Of a stretch of DNA of 64,000 nucleotides, positions 23,678 through 32,190 are shown in pieces (position 1 is the stretch's first letter; each line of letters opens with the position of its first letter). The notes below the pieces were generated by a model. It was not told where the DNA came from. It did no database searches and saw only the letters and a program-made list of their open reading frames with translations. Position numbers and translations under genes: made by a program. The stretch comes from Actinacidiphila alni (GTDB lineage Bacteria; Actinomycetota; Actinomycetes; Streptomycetales; Streptomycetaceae), in the NCBI RefSeq assembly GCF_900112845.1, contig NZ_FONG01000009.1:1-64000 (forward strand), in the 5' to 3' direction.

Positions 23678-24364
23678 ATGAATCTCGGTCCCGTGCCCCG
23701 GCACACCACACTCGCCGACCGTACGATCGCCAGCCTCCGCTCCGAGATCACCTCGGGTGCGTGGCCGGTCGGCTCCCGTATCCCCACGGAACCCGAGCTG
23801 GTCGAGCGGCTCGGTGTGGCGCGCAACACCGTGCGCGAGGCGGTGCGGGCGCTCGCGCACAACGGTCTGCTCGACATCCGGCAGGGTTCCGGCACCTATG
23901 TGGTGGCCACCAGCGAGCTTGCCGGTGTGATGCGCGCCCGCTTCGCCGACGCCGATCCGCTGCACGTGGCCGAGCTGCGCGGTTCGCTGGAAGGCACCGC
24001 CGCCGCGCTCGCCGCGCAGCGCAGGACCGACGCCGATCTGCGGCAGCTCGACGCGGCGCTGGAGCGGCGTGAACGGGCCTGGGAGTCCGGCGCCGCCGAG
24101 ATCTTCGTCGAGGCCGACGCGACCTTGCACCTGGCCGTGGTGGCGGCCTCGCACAATGACGTGCTCACCGCGCTCTACGCCGACCTCGGCGAGGTGCTGC
24201 GGGACTTCCTGCGCGCCGACGTGGGCACCGACCTGCGGCCGGAGGACCATCTGGACCACGCCGGACTGGTCACCGCGATCCGCGCCGCCGACCCGGTGAC
24301 GGCGGCGGCCGAGGCCCGCGACCACGCCTTCCACTGCCGCTTCGGCGGCGCGCTCACCCGCTGA
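23678..24364 (+). CDS. GntR/FadR-family transcriptional regulator
   Basis: A 228-aa repressor-type regulator. The N-terminal winged helix-turn-helix is clear (RIPTEPELVERLGVARNTVR, then GLLDIRQGSGTYV, about 33-75). An all-helical FCD ligand domain follows (about 95-225) with likely metal/ligand residues in EADATLHLAVVAASHN and DHLDHAGLVTAI. It probably controls the divergent transporter and itself through the palindrome that overlaps both starts. The message looks leaderless. Confidence 0.93.
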   Translation: MNLGPVPRHTTLADRTIASLRSEITSGAWPVGSRIPTEPELVERLGVARNTVREAVRALAHNGLLDIRQGSGTYVVATSELAGVMRARFADADPLHVAELRGSLEGTAAALAAQRRTDADLRQLDAALERRERAWESGAAEIFVEADATLHLAVVAASHNDVLTALYADLGEVLRDFLRADVGTDLRPEDHLDHAGLVTAIRAADPVTAAAEARDHAFHCRFGGALTR

Positions 24365-24396
24365 CCCCGGACGCCGGTCACGGACACGGACACGGA

Positions 24397-24439
24397 CACT
24401 GCAGTGCCCCGCACCTGTCCGGTGCGGGGCACTGCAGTG
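24397..24439. terminator. Bidirectional terminator (19-bp perfect stem)
   Basis: Arms 24397-24415 and 24421-24439 are perfectly complementary around the loop TGTCC, between the convergent fadR-type gene and fabI. This is one of the longest perfect stems in the window. Confidence 0.88.
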
Positions 24440-24457
24440 CTTCGTGACGAAGGCGTC

Positions 24458-24518
24458 CGCCGTATGGACACTCGCCGTACGGACACTCGCCGTACGGGAC
24501 GTCCGCCGTACGGTCAGC
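24458..24518. repeat. 15-bp tandem repeats at the fabI 3' end
   Basis: CGCCGTAYGGACACT-like units begin at 24458, 24473, 24488 and 24504 (spacing 15, 15, 16). The last copy runs into the fabI stop codon. A separate GGACAC triplication lies at about 24382-24399. Confidence 0.6.
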
Positions 24519-25305
24519 CGCCGACCGCGTGCACGCCGCCGTCCACGTGCACGATCTCGCCGGTGGTCTTCGGGAACCAGTCGGAGAGCAGCGCGACGAT
24601 GCCGCGACCGGCCGGCTCCGGGTCGGCGGTGCTCCATTCCAGCGGGGACAGGTGGTTCCAGGTGTCCGACAGCTCGTTGAAGCTGGGGATCGACTTCGCG
24701 GCCATCGAGCCGATCGGACCGGCGGAGACCAGGTTGACCCGCACATTGCGCGGGCCGAGGTCGCGGGCCATGTAGCGGGAGGTCGCCTCCAGCGCCGCCT
24801 TGGCCGGGCCCATCCAGTCGTAACCGGTCCAGGTGAACTGCGCGTCGAAGGTCAGGCCGACGACCGAGCCGCCGCCCGTGCCGGAGGCGCTGTCAGGTGC
24901 AGGCATCAGCGGAAGGCAGGCCATCGTCAGCGACTTCAGCGAGAACGCCGAGACGTGCATGGCCGTCGCGACGGACTCGAAGGAGGTGTTGAGGAAATTG
25001 CCGCCCATGGCGTCCTGGGGGGCGAAGCCGATGGAGTGCACCAGGCCGTCGAGGCCGCCCAGCTCCTCGCGGACCACCTTCTCCAGGCGCTCCAGGTGCT
25101 CGGCGTTGGTCACGTCCAGCTCGATGACCTTGACCGGCTTCGGCAGCTTCTTGGCGACGCGCTCGGTGAGGGTGGGCCGGGGGAAGGCGGTCAGGAGGAT
25201 CTCGGCCCCCTGCTCCTGGGCCAGCTTGGCCGCGTGGAAGGCGATGGAGGACTCCATCAGCACACCCGTGATGAGGATGCGCTTGCCGTCGAGGATTCCG
25301 CTCAT
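24514..25305 (-). CDS. fabI: Enoyl-ACP reductase (InhA/FabI)
   Basis: A 263-aa NADH-dependent enzyme for the last reduction of the FAS II elongation cycle. It has the InhA-type N-terminus MSGILDGKRILITGVLMESS and the FabI-specific Tyr-x6-Lys pair in GYDWMGPAKAALE (near residue 160). The C-terminus carries the conserved GEIVHVDGG. It follows fabG by 4 nt, the same order as mycobacterial mabA-inhA. It is the target class of triclosan and isoniazid-type inhibitors. Confidence 0.97.
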   Translation of the reverse strand: MSGILDGKRILITGVLMESSIAFHAAKLAQEQGAEILLTAFPRPTLTERVAKKLPKPVKVIELDVTNAEHLERLEKVVREELGGLDGLVHSIGFAPQDAMGGNFLNTSFESVATAMHVSAFSLKSLTMACLPLMPAPDSASGTGGGSVVGLTFDAQFTWTGYDWMGPAKAALEATSRYMARDLGPRNVRVNLVSAGPIGSMAAKSIPSFNELSDTWNHLSPLEWSTADPEPAGRGIVALLSDWFPKTTGEIVHVDGGVHAVGG

Positions 25306-25309
25306 GTTC

Positions 25310-26029
25310 TCAGTGACCCATGCCCAATCCGCCGTCAACGGGGATGACGGCTCCAGTGATGTACGAGGCGTCGTCCGAGGAGAGGAACCGCACCGTCGCG
25401 GCGATCTCCTCGGGCTTCGCGTAGCGGCCGAGCGGCACCTGCGCCACGATGCCCTCGCGCTGCTCGTCGGTGAGCACCTGGGTCATGTCGGTGTCGACGA
25501 AACCGGGTGCCACGACGTTGAAGGTGATGTTGCGCGAACCCAGTTCGCGGGCCAGCGACCGGGCGAAGCCGACGAGTCCGGCCTTGGACGCGGCGTAGTT
25601 GGCCTGTCCGGCCGAGCCGAGCAGTCCGACGACCGACGAGATCAGGACGACACGGCCCTTCTTGGCCCGCAGCATCCCGCGGTTGGCGCGCTTCACGACC
25701 CGGTAGGTGCCGGTGAGGTTGGTGTCGACGACGGACGTGAAGTCGTCCTCGGACATCCGCATCAGGAGCTGGTCCTTGGTGATGCCGGCGTTGGCGACCA
25801 GCACCTCCACGTTGCCGTGCTTCTCCTCGATCTCCTTGTATGCCTGTTCGACCTGCTCGGAGTCGGTGATGTCGCAGCGCACCGCCAGGCAGCCACGCTC
25901 CAGCAGCTCGGCCGGCGGCTCGCCCGAGCGGTAGGTGATGGCGACCTTGTCGCCCGCGTCGGCGAAGGCGCGGGCGATGGCGAGGCCGATGCCCCGGTTG
26001 CCTCCGGTGACGAGAACCGAGCGGCTCAA
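25310..26029 (-). CDS. fabG: 3-oxoacyl-ACP reductase
   Basis: A 239-aa NADPH-dependent SDR that reduces beta-ketoacyl-ACP in fatty-acid synthesis. Motifs are TGGNRGIG, NAGI, the active-site Ser in VLISSVVG, YAASK and the family C-terminus AVIPVDGGLGMGH. The start is TTG at 26029, preceded by GGGAG 7 nt upstream; no ATG or GTG fits the family N-terminus. It is the first gene of a fabG-fabI operon. Confidence 0.96.
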   Translation of the reverse strand: MSRSVLVTGGNRGIGLAIARAFADAGDKVAITYRSGEPPAELLERGCLAVRCDITDSEQVEQAYKEIEEKHGNVEVLVANAGITKDQLLMRMSEDDFTSVVDTNLTGTYRVVKRANRGMLRAKKGRVVLISSVVGLLGSAGQANYAASKAGLVGFARSLARELGSRNITFNVVAPGFVDTDMTQVLTDEQREGIVAQVPLGRYAKPEEIAATVRFLSSDDASYITGAVIPVDGGLGMGH

Positions 26030-26150
26030 CGGATCACTCCCTAAGTCGTGAGTTTCTCCGTGAAAAGCTATCGGTCCCGGCACCGTTCCGGGGAATCGGC
26101 CCCGACAGGCTGCTCCCGTGGTCGCTGTGGGCTTCCTACAGAAGCGGCGG

Positions 26151-27062
26151 TCAGACCTTCGCGCGGGCGGCGGCCTTGCGGCGGCTCCAGAGCAGCAGCC
26201 CCACGGCCCCCGAGGCCAGCACGGCGCTGCCGGACAGCGTCGTCTCCAGGGTGCCGGTCGAGCTGTCCCCGGCGGTCACGTCGCTGGTGGCGAGCTTCGC
26301 CGTGGTGGATGTCACGGCGACGTCGCCGCCGTGGCCGTGGTGGCTGACGGTGGACCTGGCCGCGCCGGCCGCGATCTGCTGCTCGGTCGGCGCCTTCGGG
26401 GCGGCCGCGGCGGCCGCCTGCGTTCCCTGGCCGAAGACGACATCGGAGCAGCCGTAGAACGCCTCGGGGCTGTCACTGCGCTGCCACACCTGGTAGATCA
26501 GATGCCTGCCGGTGCGGCTGGGCAGGGTGGCCGGGAAGGTGTAGTAGCCGCTGGGCGCCGACGCGACGGTGTTGTAGACGGCGATCGGGGTGTCGTCCAG
26601 GTCGGACCACTTCAGCGGCTTGGTCGGGTCGTAGCCGGCCTTGGTGATGTAGAGCGTCATGGTGCCCTTGTGCGGGGCGGTGACGCGGAAGCTGATGTCG
26701 GTGGTGCCGGCCGCGACGGTGGTGGCGGGCCAGTCGGTACGGGCCCAGTCCAGCGCCCGGTACTTGTCGCGGTTGGCGGAGCAGAGGTGGCCGTCGGGGA
26801 TGATCGTGCGGCTCTGCCCGTTGGCGTTGGCGATGTTGACCTCGTTCCAGTCGTACAGCGGCTGGGTGCCGCTGTCGGCGACCAGGTCCTTGCAGACCTG
26901 CGACTGGGGGTGTTCCGGGCCTTCGGCGAAGCAGCCGGAGACCCGGCTGACCGGGGTGCTGAGCGCTCCGTGCGCGCTCGCGGTCACCGGGGTGAGCGCG
27001 GCGATCGTGAGTGCGGCGGCGCCGACCGCGCCGAGCGTGACCGCATTGCGGCGTGCTGACAT
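26151..27062 (-). CDS. Lytic polysaccharide monooxygenase (AA10), membrane-anchored
   Basis: A 303-aa secreted copper enzyme that oxidatively cleaves chitin or cellulose. The signal peptide ends ASA at residue 30, leaving His31 as the mature N-terminus; with His in VTAPHKGTM it forms the copper histidine brace. Disulfide-type cysteines and the AA10 blocks YDWNEVNIAN, SANRDKYRALDWA and HLIYQVWQRSDSPEAFYGCSDV are present. After a Thr/Ala/Ser-rich linker comes a C-terminal helix (SGSAVLASGAVGLLLW) and basic tail, so it is cell-attached. No exact LAxTG sortase motif is seen. A DasR-like site lies about 95-110 bp upstream. Confidence 0.94.
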   Translation of the reverse strand: MSARRNAVTLGAVGAAALTIAALTPVTASAHGALSTPVSRVSGCFAEGPEHPQSQVCKDLVADSGTQPLYDWNEVNIANANGQSRTIIPDGHLCSANRDKYRALDWARTDWPATTVAAGTTDISFRVTAPHKGTMTLYITKAGYDPTKPLKWSDLDDTPIAVYNTVASAPSGYYTFPATLPSRTGRHLIYQVWQRSDSPEAFYGCSDVVFGQGTQAAAAAAPKAPTEQQIAAGAARSTVSHHGHGGDVAVTSTTAKLATSDVTAGDSSTGTLETTLSGSAVLASGAVGLLLWSRRKAAARAKV

Positions 27063-27154
27063 GTGGGGGGCTCCTTGTCATGCGGGGTCATGCGGGGTGT
27101 GGTGCGGGATGTGGTGCAGCGGACAGGAGTGAGGGCGGCGACCCGAGCATAGAG

Positions 27155-27170
27155 ATTGGTCTGGACCAAC
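27155..27170. promoter_or_regulatory. DasR-responsive element (dre)-like operator
   Basis: ATTGGTCTGGACCAAC closely matches the published DasR consensus ACTGGTCTAVACCABT, with a near-perfect palindromic core TTGGTC-TG-GACCAA. It lies about 95-110 bp upstream of the LPMO start. DasR is the GntR-type repressor of N-acetylglucosamine and chitin genes. Confidence 0.75.
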
Positions 27171-27361
27171 CTCAAGAAGTCTGACCGTATTGGCATCTGA
27201 CGAATCCTCAGTGCGTCGTACGGCGCCGGCCGGGTGCCGGTCGCCGGCCGGTCGCGGGCGGCGGCGCGTTTGTCCACAGGGGCGGGAAAAGTACGCGCTG
27301 GCTGTCGGCCGGTCATGATTCACTGCGAGTACCTGTCGAACGGTCGAAGGGGAAGTCCGTC

Positions 27362-28891
27362 GTGCCTCATGAGGTCGATCAGTCATTTCTGGCGCTGCCG
27401 CTGCGGGCACTCGCCGACGCCGCGCTGGCCCGCGCCCGCGCGCTGGGCGCCGACCATGCCGATTTCCGGCTGGAGCGGGTGCGCGGCGCGACCTGGCGGC
27501 TGCGCGACGCCCGCCCGTCCGGCAGCTCGGACACCACCGATCTCGGCTACGCGGTACGGGTGGTGCACGGCGGCGCCTGGGGCTTCGCCTCCGGTGTCGA
27601 CCTGACGATGGACGCGGCGGCGAAGGTCGCCGCGCAGGCCGTCGCGATGGCCAGGCTGTCCGCGAAGGTGATCGCGGCGGCGGGCTCCGACGAGCGCGTG
27701 GAGCTGGCCGACGAGCCGGTGCACGCCGACCGGGTGTGGGTGTCGGCGTACGGGATCAACCCGTTCGACGTCCCGGACGCCGAGAAGACGGCGCTGCTGT
27801 CCGAGTGGTCGGCGCGGCTGCTGGCGGCCGACGGGGTGGACCACGCGGACGCCTCGCTGCTGACCGTGCAGGAGAACAAGTTCTACGCCGACACCGCCGG
27901 CACCACCACGACACAGCAGCGGGTCCGCCTCCAGTCGCAGCTGACCGCGGTCTCGGTCGACCCGGCCACCGGCGACTTCGACTCGATGCGCACCCTGGCG
28001 CCGCCGGTCGGCCGCGGCTGGGAGTATCTGACCGATCCCGCCGCCGGCTGGGACTGGGACGCCGAACTGGCCCGTATCCCCGAGCTGCTGGCCGAGAAGA
28101 TGCGCGCGCCGTCGGTCGAGGCGGGCGCGTACGACCTGGTGGTCGACCCGTCCAATCTGTGGCTGACCATCCACGAGTCGATCGGCCACGCCACCGAGCT
28201 GGACCGCGCACTCGGCTACGAAGCGGCGTACGCGGGCACCTCCTTCGCCACCTTCGACCAGCTCGGCACCCTCAAGTACGGCTCCCCGCTGATGAATGTC
28301 ACCGGTGACCGCACCGCCGAGCACGGCCTGGCCACCGTCGGCTTCGACGACGAGGGCGTGGCCGGACAGTCCTGGGACCTGATCAAGGACGGCACCCTTG
28401 TCGGCTATCAGCTCGACCGGCGGATCGCGAAACTCACCGGCTTCGAGCGGTCCAACGGCTGCGCGTACGCCGACTCCCCCGGCCATGTCCCGGTGCAGCG
28501 GATGGCCAATGTCTCGCTCCAGCCGGCGCCCGACGGGCCCTCGACCGAGGAGCTGATCGGCGGCGTCGAACGCGGCATCTACGTGGTCGGCGACCGGTCC
28601 TGGTCGATCGACATGCAGCGCTACAACTTCCAGTTCACCGGGCAGCGGTTCTTCCGGATCGAGAACGGCAAGCTGGCGGGCCAGCTCAAGGACGTCGCCT
28701 ACCAGGCCACCACCACCGACTTCTGGGGCTCGATGGAGGCCGTCGGCGGCCCGCAGACCTATGTGCTGGGCGGCGCGTTCAACTGCGGCAAGGCCCAGCC
28801 GGGCCAGGTCGCGGCCGTCAGCCACGGCTGCCCGTCGGCCCTCTTCCGGGGCGTCAGCATTCTCAACACCACCCAGGAGGCCGGACGATGA
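27362..28891 (+). CDS. tldD: TldD metalloprotease subunit
   Basis: A 509-aa subunit of the heterodimeric TldD/TldE zinc protease, known for toxin (CcdA) turnover and maturation of microcin and modified peptides. The zinc-binding HExxxH is visible as IHESIGHATELD near residue 270, and the C-terminal CGKAQPGQ block is present. It starts at GTG 27362 with GAAGGGG upstream. The stop overlaps the tldE ATG by 4 nt. Confidence 0.95.
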   Translation: MPHEVDQSFLALPLRALADAALARARALGADHADFRLERVRGATWRLRDARPSGSSDTTDLGYAVRVVHGGAWGFASGVDLTMDAAAKVAAQAVAMARLSAKVIAAAGSDERVELADEPVHADRVWVSAYGINPFDVPDAEKTALLSEWSARLLAADGVDHADASLLTVQENKFYADTAGTTTTQQRVRLQSQLTAVSVDPATGDFDSMRTLAPPVGRGWEYLTDPAAGWDWDAELARIPELLAEKMRAPSVEAGAYDLVVDPSNLWLTIHESIGHATELDRALGYEAAYAGTSFATFDQLGTLKYGSPLMNVTGDRTAEHGLATVGFDDEGVAGQSWDLIKDGTLVGYQLDRRIAKLTGFERSNGCAYADSPGHVPVQRMANVSLQPAPDGPSTEELIGGVERGIYVVGDRSWSIDMQRYNFQFTGQRFFRIENGKLAGQLKDVAYQATTTDFWGSMEAVGGPQTYVLGGAFNCGKAQPGQVAAVSHGCPSALFRGVSILNTTQEAGR

Positions 28892-30282
28892 GCAGCGCGA
28901 CGAGCAAGCCGCACGAGATCGTCGAGCGGGCGCTGGAGCTGTCCACCGCGGACGGCTGCGTGGTGATCGCCGAGGAGGAGTCCAGCGCCAATCTCCGCTG
29001 GGCGGCCAACGCGCTGACCACCAACGGCGTCACCCGCGGCCGTACGCTCACCGTGATCGCCACCGTGGACGGCGCCCAGGGCACCGCCTCCGGTGTGGTC
29101 TCCCGCGCCGCGGTGACCGCCGACGAGCTGGAGCCGCTGGTGCGGGCCGCCGAGGCGGCCGCGCGCGAGGCGGGCCCGGCCGAGGACGCGCAGCCCCTGG
29201 TGGCGGACGTGCCCGCGTCGGCCGCCTTCACCGAGGCGCCCGCCGAGACCGGCTCGGACGTCTTCGCGTCCTTCGCACCCGCCCTCGGCGAGGCTTTCGC
29301 GACGGCCCGCGCCGGCGGACGCGAGCTGTACGGCTTCGCCTTCCACTCGATGACCTCGACGTATCTGGGCTCCTCGACCGGGCTGCGGCTGCGGCACGAC
29401 CAGCCGACCGGCACCCTGGAGCTCAACGCGAAGTCCCCGGACCGTACGCGCTCGGCGTGGGCGGGCGCCGCCACCCGGGACTTCACCGATGTGGACCCGC
29501 GGGCCATGGACACCGGTCTGGCCCAGCGGCTGGCCTGGGCCGAGCGCCGGGTCGAGCTGCCGGCGGGCCGGTACGAGACGCTGCTGCCGCCGTCGGCCGT
29601 CGCGGACCTGATGATCTACCAGCTCTGGTCGGCGGCGGCCCGGGACGCGGCGGAGGGCCGTACGGTCTTCAGCCGTCCCGGCGGCGGCACCAGGGTCGGC
29701 GAGAAGCTGTCCCCGCTGCCGCTGACGCTGCGCAGCGACCCGGCGGAGCCCGGCCTCGAAGCGGCGCCCTTCGTGATCGCGCACGCCTCGGGCGACGACA
29801 TCTCGGTGTTCGACAACGGGCTGCCGCTCGGCCCGGTGGACTGGATCCGGGACGGCTCGCTCACCCATCTCACCACCACCCGGCACAGCGCCGGCCTCAC
29901 CGGGCTGCCGGTGGCGCCCGGCGTCGACAATCTGGTGCTGGACGGCGGCGGCACCCGCTCCCTGGAGGAACTGGTCGCGGACACCGAGCGCGGGCTGCTG
30001 CTGACCTGCCTGTGGTACATCCGCGAGGTCGACCCGGCCACGCTGCTGCTCACCGGCCTCACCCGCGACGGCGTCTACCTCGTCGAGAACGGCGAGGTGA
30101 CCGGCGCGGTGAACAACTTCCGCTTCAACGAGTCGCCGGTGGACCTGCTGGGCCGGGCCGCCGAGGCGGGCCGCACCGAGCGGACGCTGCCGCGCGAGTG
30201 GAGCGACTACTTCACCCGGGCCGCGGCACCGAGCCTGCGGATCCCGGACTTCAACATGAGTTCGGTCAGCCAAGGAGTCTGA
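28888..30282 (+). CDS. tldE: TldE/PmbA metalloprotease partner subunit
   Basis: A 464-aa protein of the PmbA/TldE family. It lacks the HExxxH motif and forms the catalytic cleft together with TldD. Family regions are seen in [36 protein letters not shown] and [21 protein letters not shown]. The ATG overlaps the tldD stop (ATGA), giving equimolar coupled translation. Confidence 0.93.
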   Translation: MSSATSKPHEIVERALELSTADGCVVIAEEESSANLRWAANALTTNGVTRGRTLTVIATVDGAQGTASGVVSRAAVTADELEPLVRAAEAAAREAGPAEDAQPLVADVPASAAFTEAPAETGSDVFASFAPALGEAFATARAGGRELYGFAFHSMTSTYLGSSTGLRLRHDQPTGTLELNAKSPDRTRSAWAGAATRDFTDVDPRAMDTGLAQRLAWAERRVELPAGRYETLLPPSAVADLMIYQLWSAAARDAAEGRTVFSRPGGGTRVGEKLSPLPLTLRSDPAEPGLEAAPFVIAHASGDDISVFDNGLPLGPVDWIRDGSLTHLTTTRHSAGLTGLPVAPGVDNLVLDGGGTRSLEELVADTERGLLLTCLWYIREVDPATLLLTGLTRDGVYLVENGEVTGAVNNFRFNESPVDLLGRAAEAGRTERTLPREWSDYFTRAAAPSLRIPDFNMSSVSQGV

Positions 30283-30333
30283 CCGCGACGGCCCGAGGAA
30301 GACGACATGAGGAATCAGAGGAACGAAAGGATC

Positions 30334-30888
30334 ATGCTGGACGAGAAGAAGACGGTCAGGACGTCGAAATTCCTGTCGATGGTGCTGCGGCACAATCCGG
30401 ACGCGGTCGGCATCACGCTCGACGCGGCGGGCTGGGTCGAGGTGGACGTGCTGCTGGCCGCGTGTGCCGCCAAGGGCCGCCGCATCTCGCGCGCCGACCT
30501 GGACCATGTGGTGGCGACCAACAACAAGAAGCGGTTCGCCTACTCCGAGGACGGCCGCCGGATACGGGCCAGCCAGGGTCATTCGGTGACCGTGGAGCTG
30601 GGCCTTGAGGCCGTGGAACCGCCGGAGGTGCTCTACCACGGCACCGCCGCCCGGACCCTGCCGCTGATCCTGGCGGAGGGGCTCAGGCCGATGTCGCGGC
30701 AGGACGTGCACCTGTCGGCGGACAGGGAGACGGCCGTGCGCGTGGGAGCACGGCACGGCCGTCCGGTGGTGCTGGTGGTGGACGCCCGGGGGCTGGCCGC
30801 CGAGGGCCATGTCTTCCGGGTCAGTGCCAACGGGGTGTGGCTGACCGACCGCGTCCCGCCGGAGCGGCTGCGGCAGGCCGACGCCTGA
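30334..30888 (+). CDS. kptA: RNA 2'-phosphotransferase (KptA/Tpt1)
   Basis: A 184-aa NAD-dependent enzyme that removes an internal RNA 2'-phosphate, known from eukaryotic tRNA splicing. It has the winged-helix N-terminus SKFLSMVLRHNPDAVGITLD and the NAD-binding C-terminal half (VLYHGTAARTLPLILAEGL, QDVHLSADRETA). Bacteria lack the splicing route that makes its substrate, so its role is unresolved. ATG 30334 fits the family start; ATG 30307 (adding MRNQRNERI) is possible and has GGAAGA upstream. Confidence 0.93.
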   Translation: MLDEKKTVRTSKFLSMVLRHNPDAVGITLDAAGWVEVDVLLAACAAKGRRISRADLDHVVATNNKKRFAYSEDGRRIRASQGHSVTVELGLEAVEPPEVLYHGTAARTLPLILAEGLRPMSRQDVHLSADRETAVRVGARHGRPVVLVVDARGLAAEGHVFRVSANGVWLTDRVPPERLRQADA

Positions 30889-30900
30889 CCCCGCCGGGCG

Positions 30901-31185
30901 TCACCGTGGTGCGGTGGTCTTCCTGGTGCCCTTGTACATCGACCAGAGGGCGTCGCCGACGGCCACCACGACCACGGCGCCGATGAGCTGCAGTACGTGC
31001 CGGGTCCAGTCGAACCCCTTGGTGTCGTTGACGCCGATCCAGGTGGACACGGCATTGCCGAGCACACTGCCGCCCATACCGCAGATCACGGTGAGCCACA
31101 GCGGCAGCGTCTGCTTGCCGGGCAGGATCGCCTTGGCGATCAGACCCAGCACCAGACCGACGATGATCGCCCACAACCAACCCAT
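30901..31185 (-). CDS. GlsB/YeaQ/YmgE-family stress membrane protein
   Basis: A 94-aa inner-membrane protein with three hydrophobic helices and the family pattern GWLWAIIVGLVLGLIAKAILPGK followed by a Gly-rich GMGGSVLGNAV. This transglycosylase-associated family has no demonstrated enzyme activity and is often stress-induced. GAGG precedes the ATG. It ends 12 nt from the convergent kptA stop. Confidence 0.9.
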   Translation of the reverse strand: MGWLWAIIVGLVLGLIAKAILPGKQTLPLWLTVICGMGGSVLGNAVSTWIGVNDTKGFDWTRHVLQLIGAVVVVAVGDALWSMYKGTRKTTAPR

Positions 31186-31417
31186 GTCACTCGCCTCCTC
31201 GCGTCCGGGCGGCGAACGCCCGGCACTCGTGCCGCCAGTCTGTGCCCGCTCCGGCCGCACCGCATGTCGAGAGGGCCGTCCGACGTACCCGGCCGCGCCC
31301 CGCCCGCACCCCGCTCTCGATGCGGGCGGGGTCGCGGCGTACCGTAAGGAGACCGGGCCGGGCGCTGTGACCCGTGATCAGCACAGCTCGGCCGAGCGAG
31401 CGGGTGGTGGGAGCGCG

Positions 31418-31798
31418 ATGCGGAAGCAGGGCGGGCCTGAGGTCTTCCAGATCACAGGAGCACGTACCGGGCTGACCCAGGACGTGGCGGGGCGGCAGCG
31501 GCGGTACATCATCTCGATGTCGATCCGTACCGTCTCGGTGATCCTCACCGTGGTGCTGTGGGACGTCGAACGCGTGCTGGCCTGGGGGATGCTGGTGGTC
31601 GGCGTGCTGCTGCCGTACGTGGCGGTGGTCTTCGCCAACGCGGGCCGCGAGAACGTGCCCTCGCTGCCGTCGTCCTTCGTGCTTCCGCAGGCCAGGCCGA
31701 TGCTGGAGGCGGGCGAGCCGGCCGATGCGGAACGGCGTGCCGCGTACGTTCCCGAGCCCGCCGCGCCGAACCTCAAGAAAAGCTCAGATCAATCGTGA
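31418..31798 (+). CDS. DUF3099 membrane protein
   Basis: A 126-aa protein with two membrane helices (about 35-80; IRTVSVILTVVLWDVERVLAW and MLVVGVLLPYVAVVFAN) and an Asn/Pro-rich tail. The ITGARTGLTQDVAGRQRRYIISMSIR segment is typical of the actinobacterial DUF3099 family. Function is unknown. GGTGGGAG precedes the ATG. Confidence 0.88.
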   Translation: MRKQGGPEVFQITGARTGLTQDVAGRQRRYIISMSIRTVSVILTVVLWDVERVLAWGMLVVGVLLPYVAVVFANAGRENVPSLPSSFVLPQARPMLEAGEPADAERRAAYVPEPAAPNLKKSSDQS

Positions 31799-31944
31799 AG
31801 TTCCATTCCACGGACGGTTGAGCGCGTGACATACTTCGTACGCGCTCCGCATCCCCCGTCGGAGCGACGGACCGACGCCGGGCGGCTCCCCCCGTGGCTG
31901 CCCGGCGTCGCCATGCCCGGCGACGGTTCTGTTTACTGGGTCCC

Positions 31945-32190
31945 GTGACCGACGAGAAGCCGATCTGCTCGGCGAAGGACTGCCGTACCCCCGCGGTGTG
32001 GGTGCTGGCCTGGAACAACCCGAAACTCCACACGCCGGAGCGGCGCAAGACGTGGCTGGCGTGCGAGGAGCACCGCGAGCACCTGTCGCAGTTCCTGGGG
32101 ATGCGCGGCTTCCTCAAGGACGTCGTGCCGCTCGCCGAGTGGGAGAACTCGCAGGACTCCGGGGGCGGCGGCTCAGCCGCCGATCGCTGA
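31945..32190 (+). CDS. Small Cys/His-rich protein, possibly zinc-binding
   Basis: An 81-aa cytoplasmic protein. Cys residues in PICSAKDCRTP and the ACEEHREHL segment give a CxxxxC...CxxHxxH-like set that could bind zinc. The central VWVLAWNNPKLHTPERRKTW block is strongly conserved in homologues I recall, which are sometimes mislabelled acetone carboxylase. GTG at 31945 is the likely start. Its last 18 nt overlap the 3' end of moaA on the other strand. Confidence 0.8.
   Translation: MTDEKPICSAKDCRTPAVWVLAWNNPKLHTPERRKTWLACEEHREHLSQFLGMRGFLKDVVPLAEWENSQDSGGGGSAADR

Noticed and set aside
26151-27062. Sortase LAxTG anchoring signal at the LPMO C-terminus
   Set aside because: A membrane helix and basic tail are present but the motif itself is not; the nearby STGTLETT is not a sortase site.
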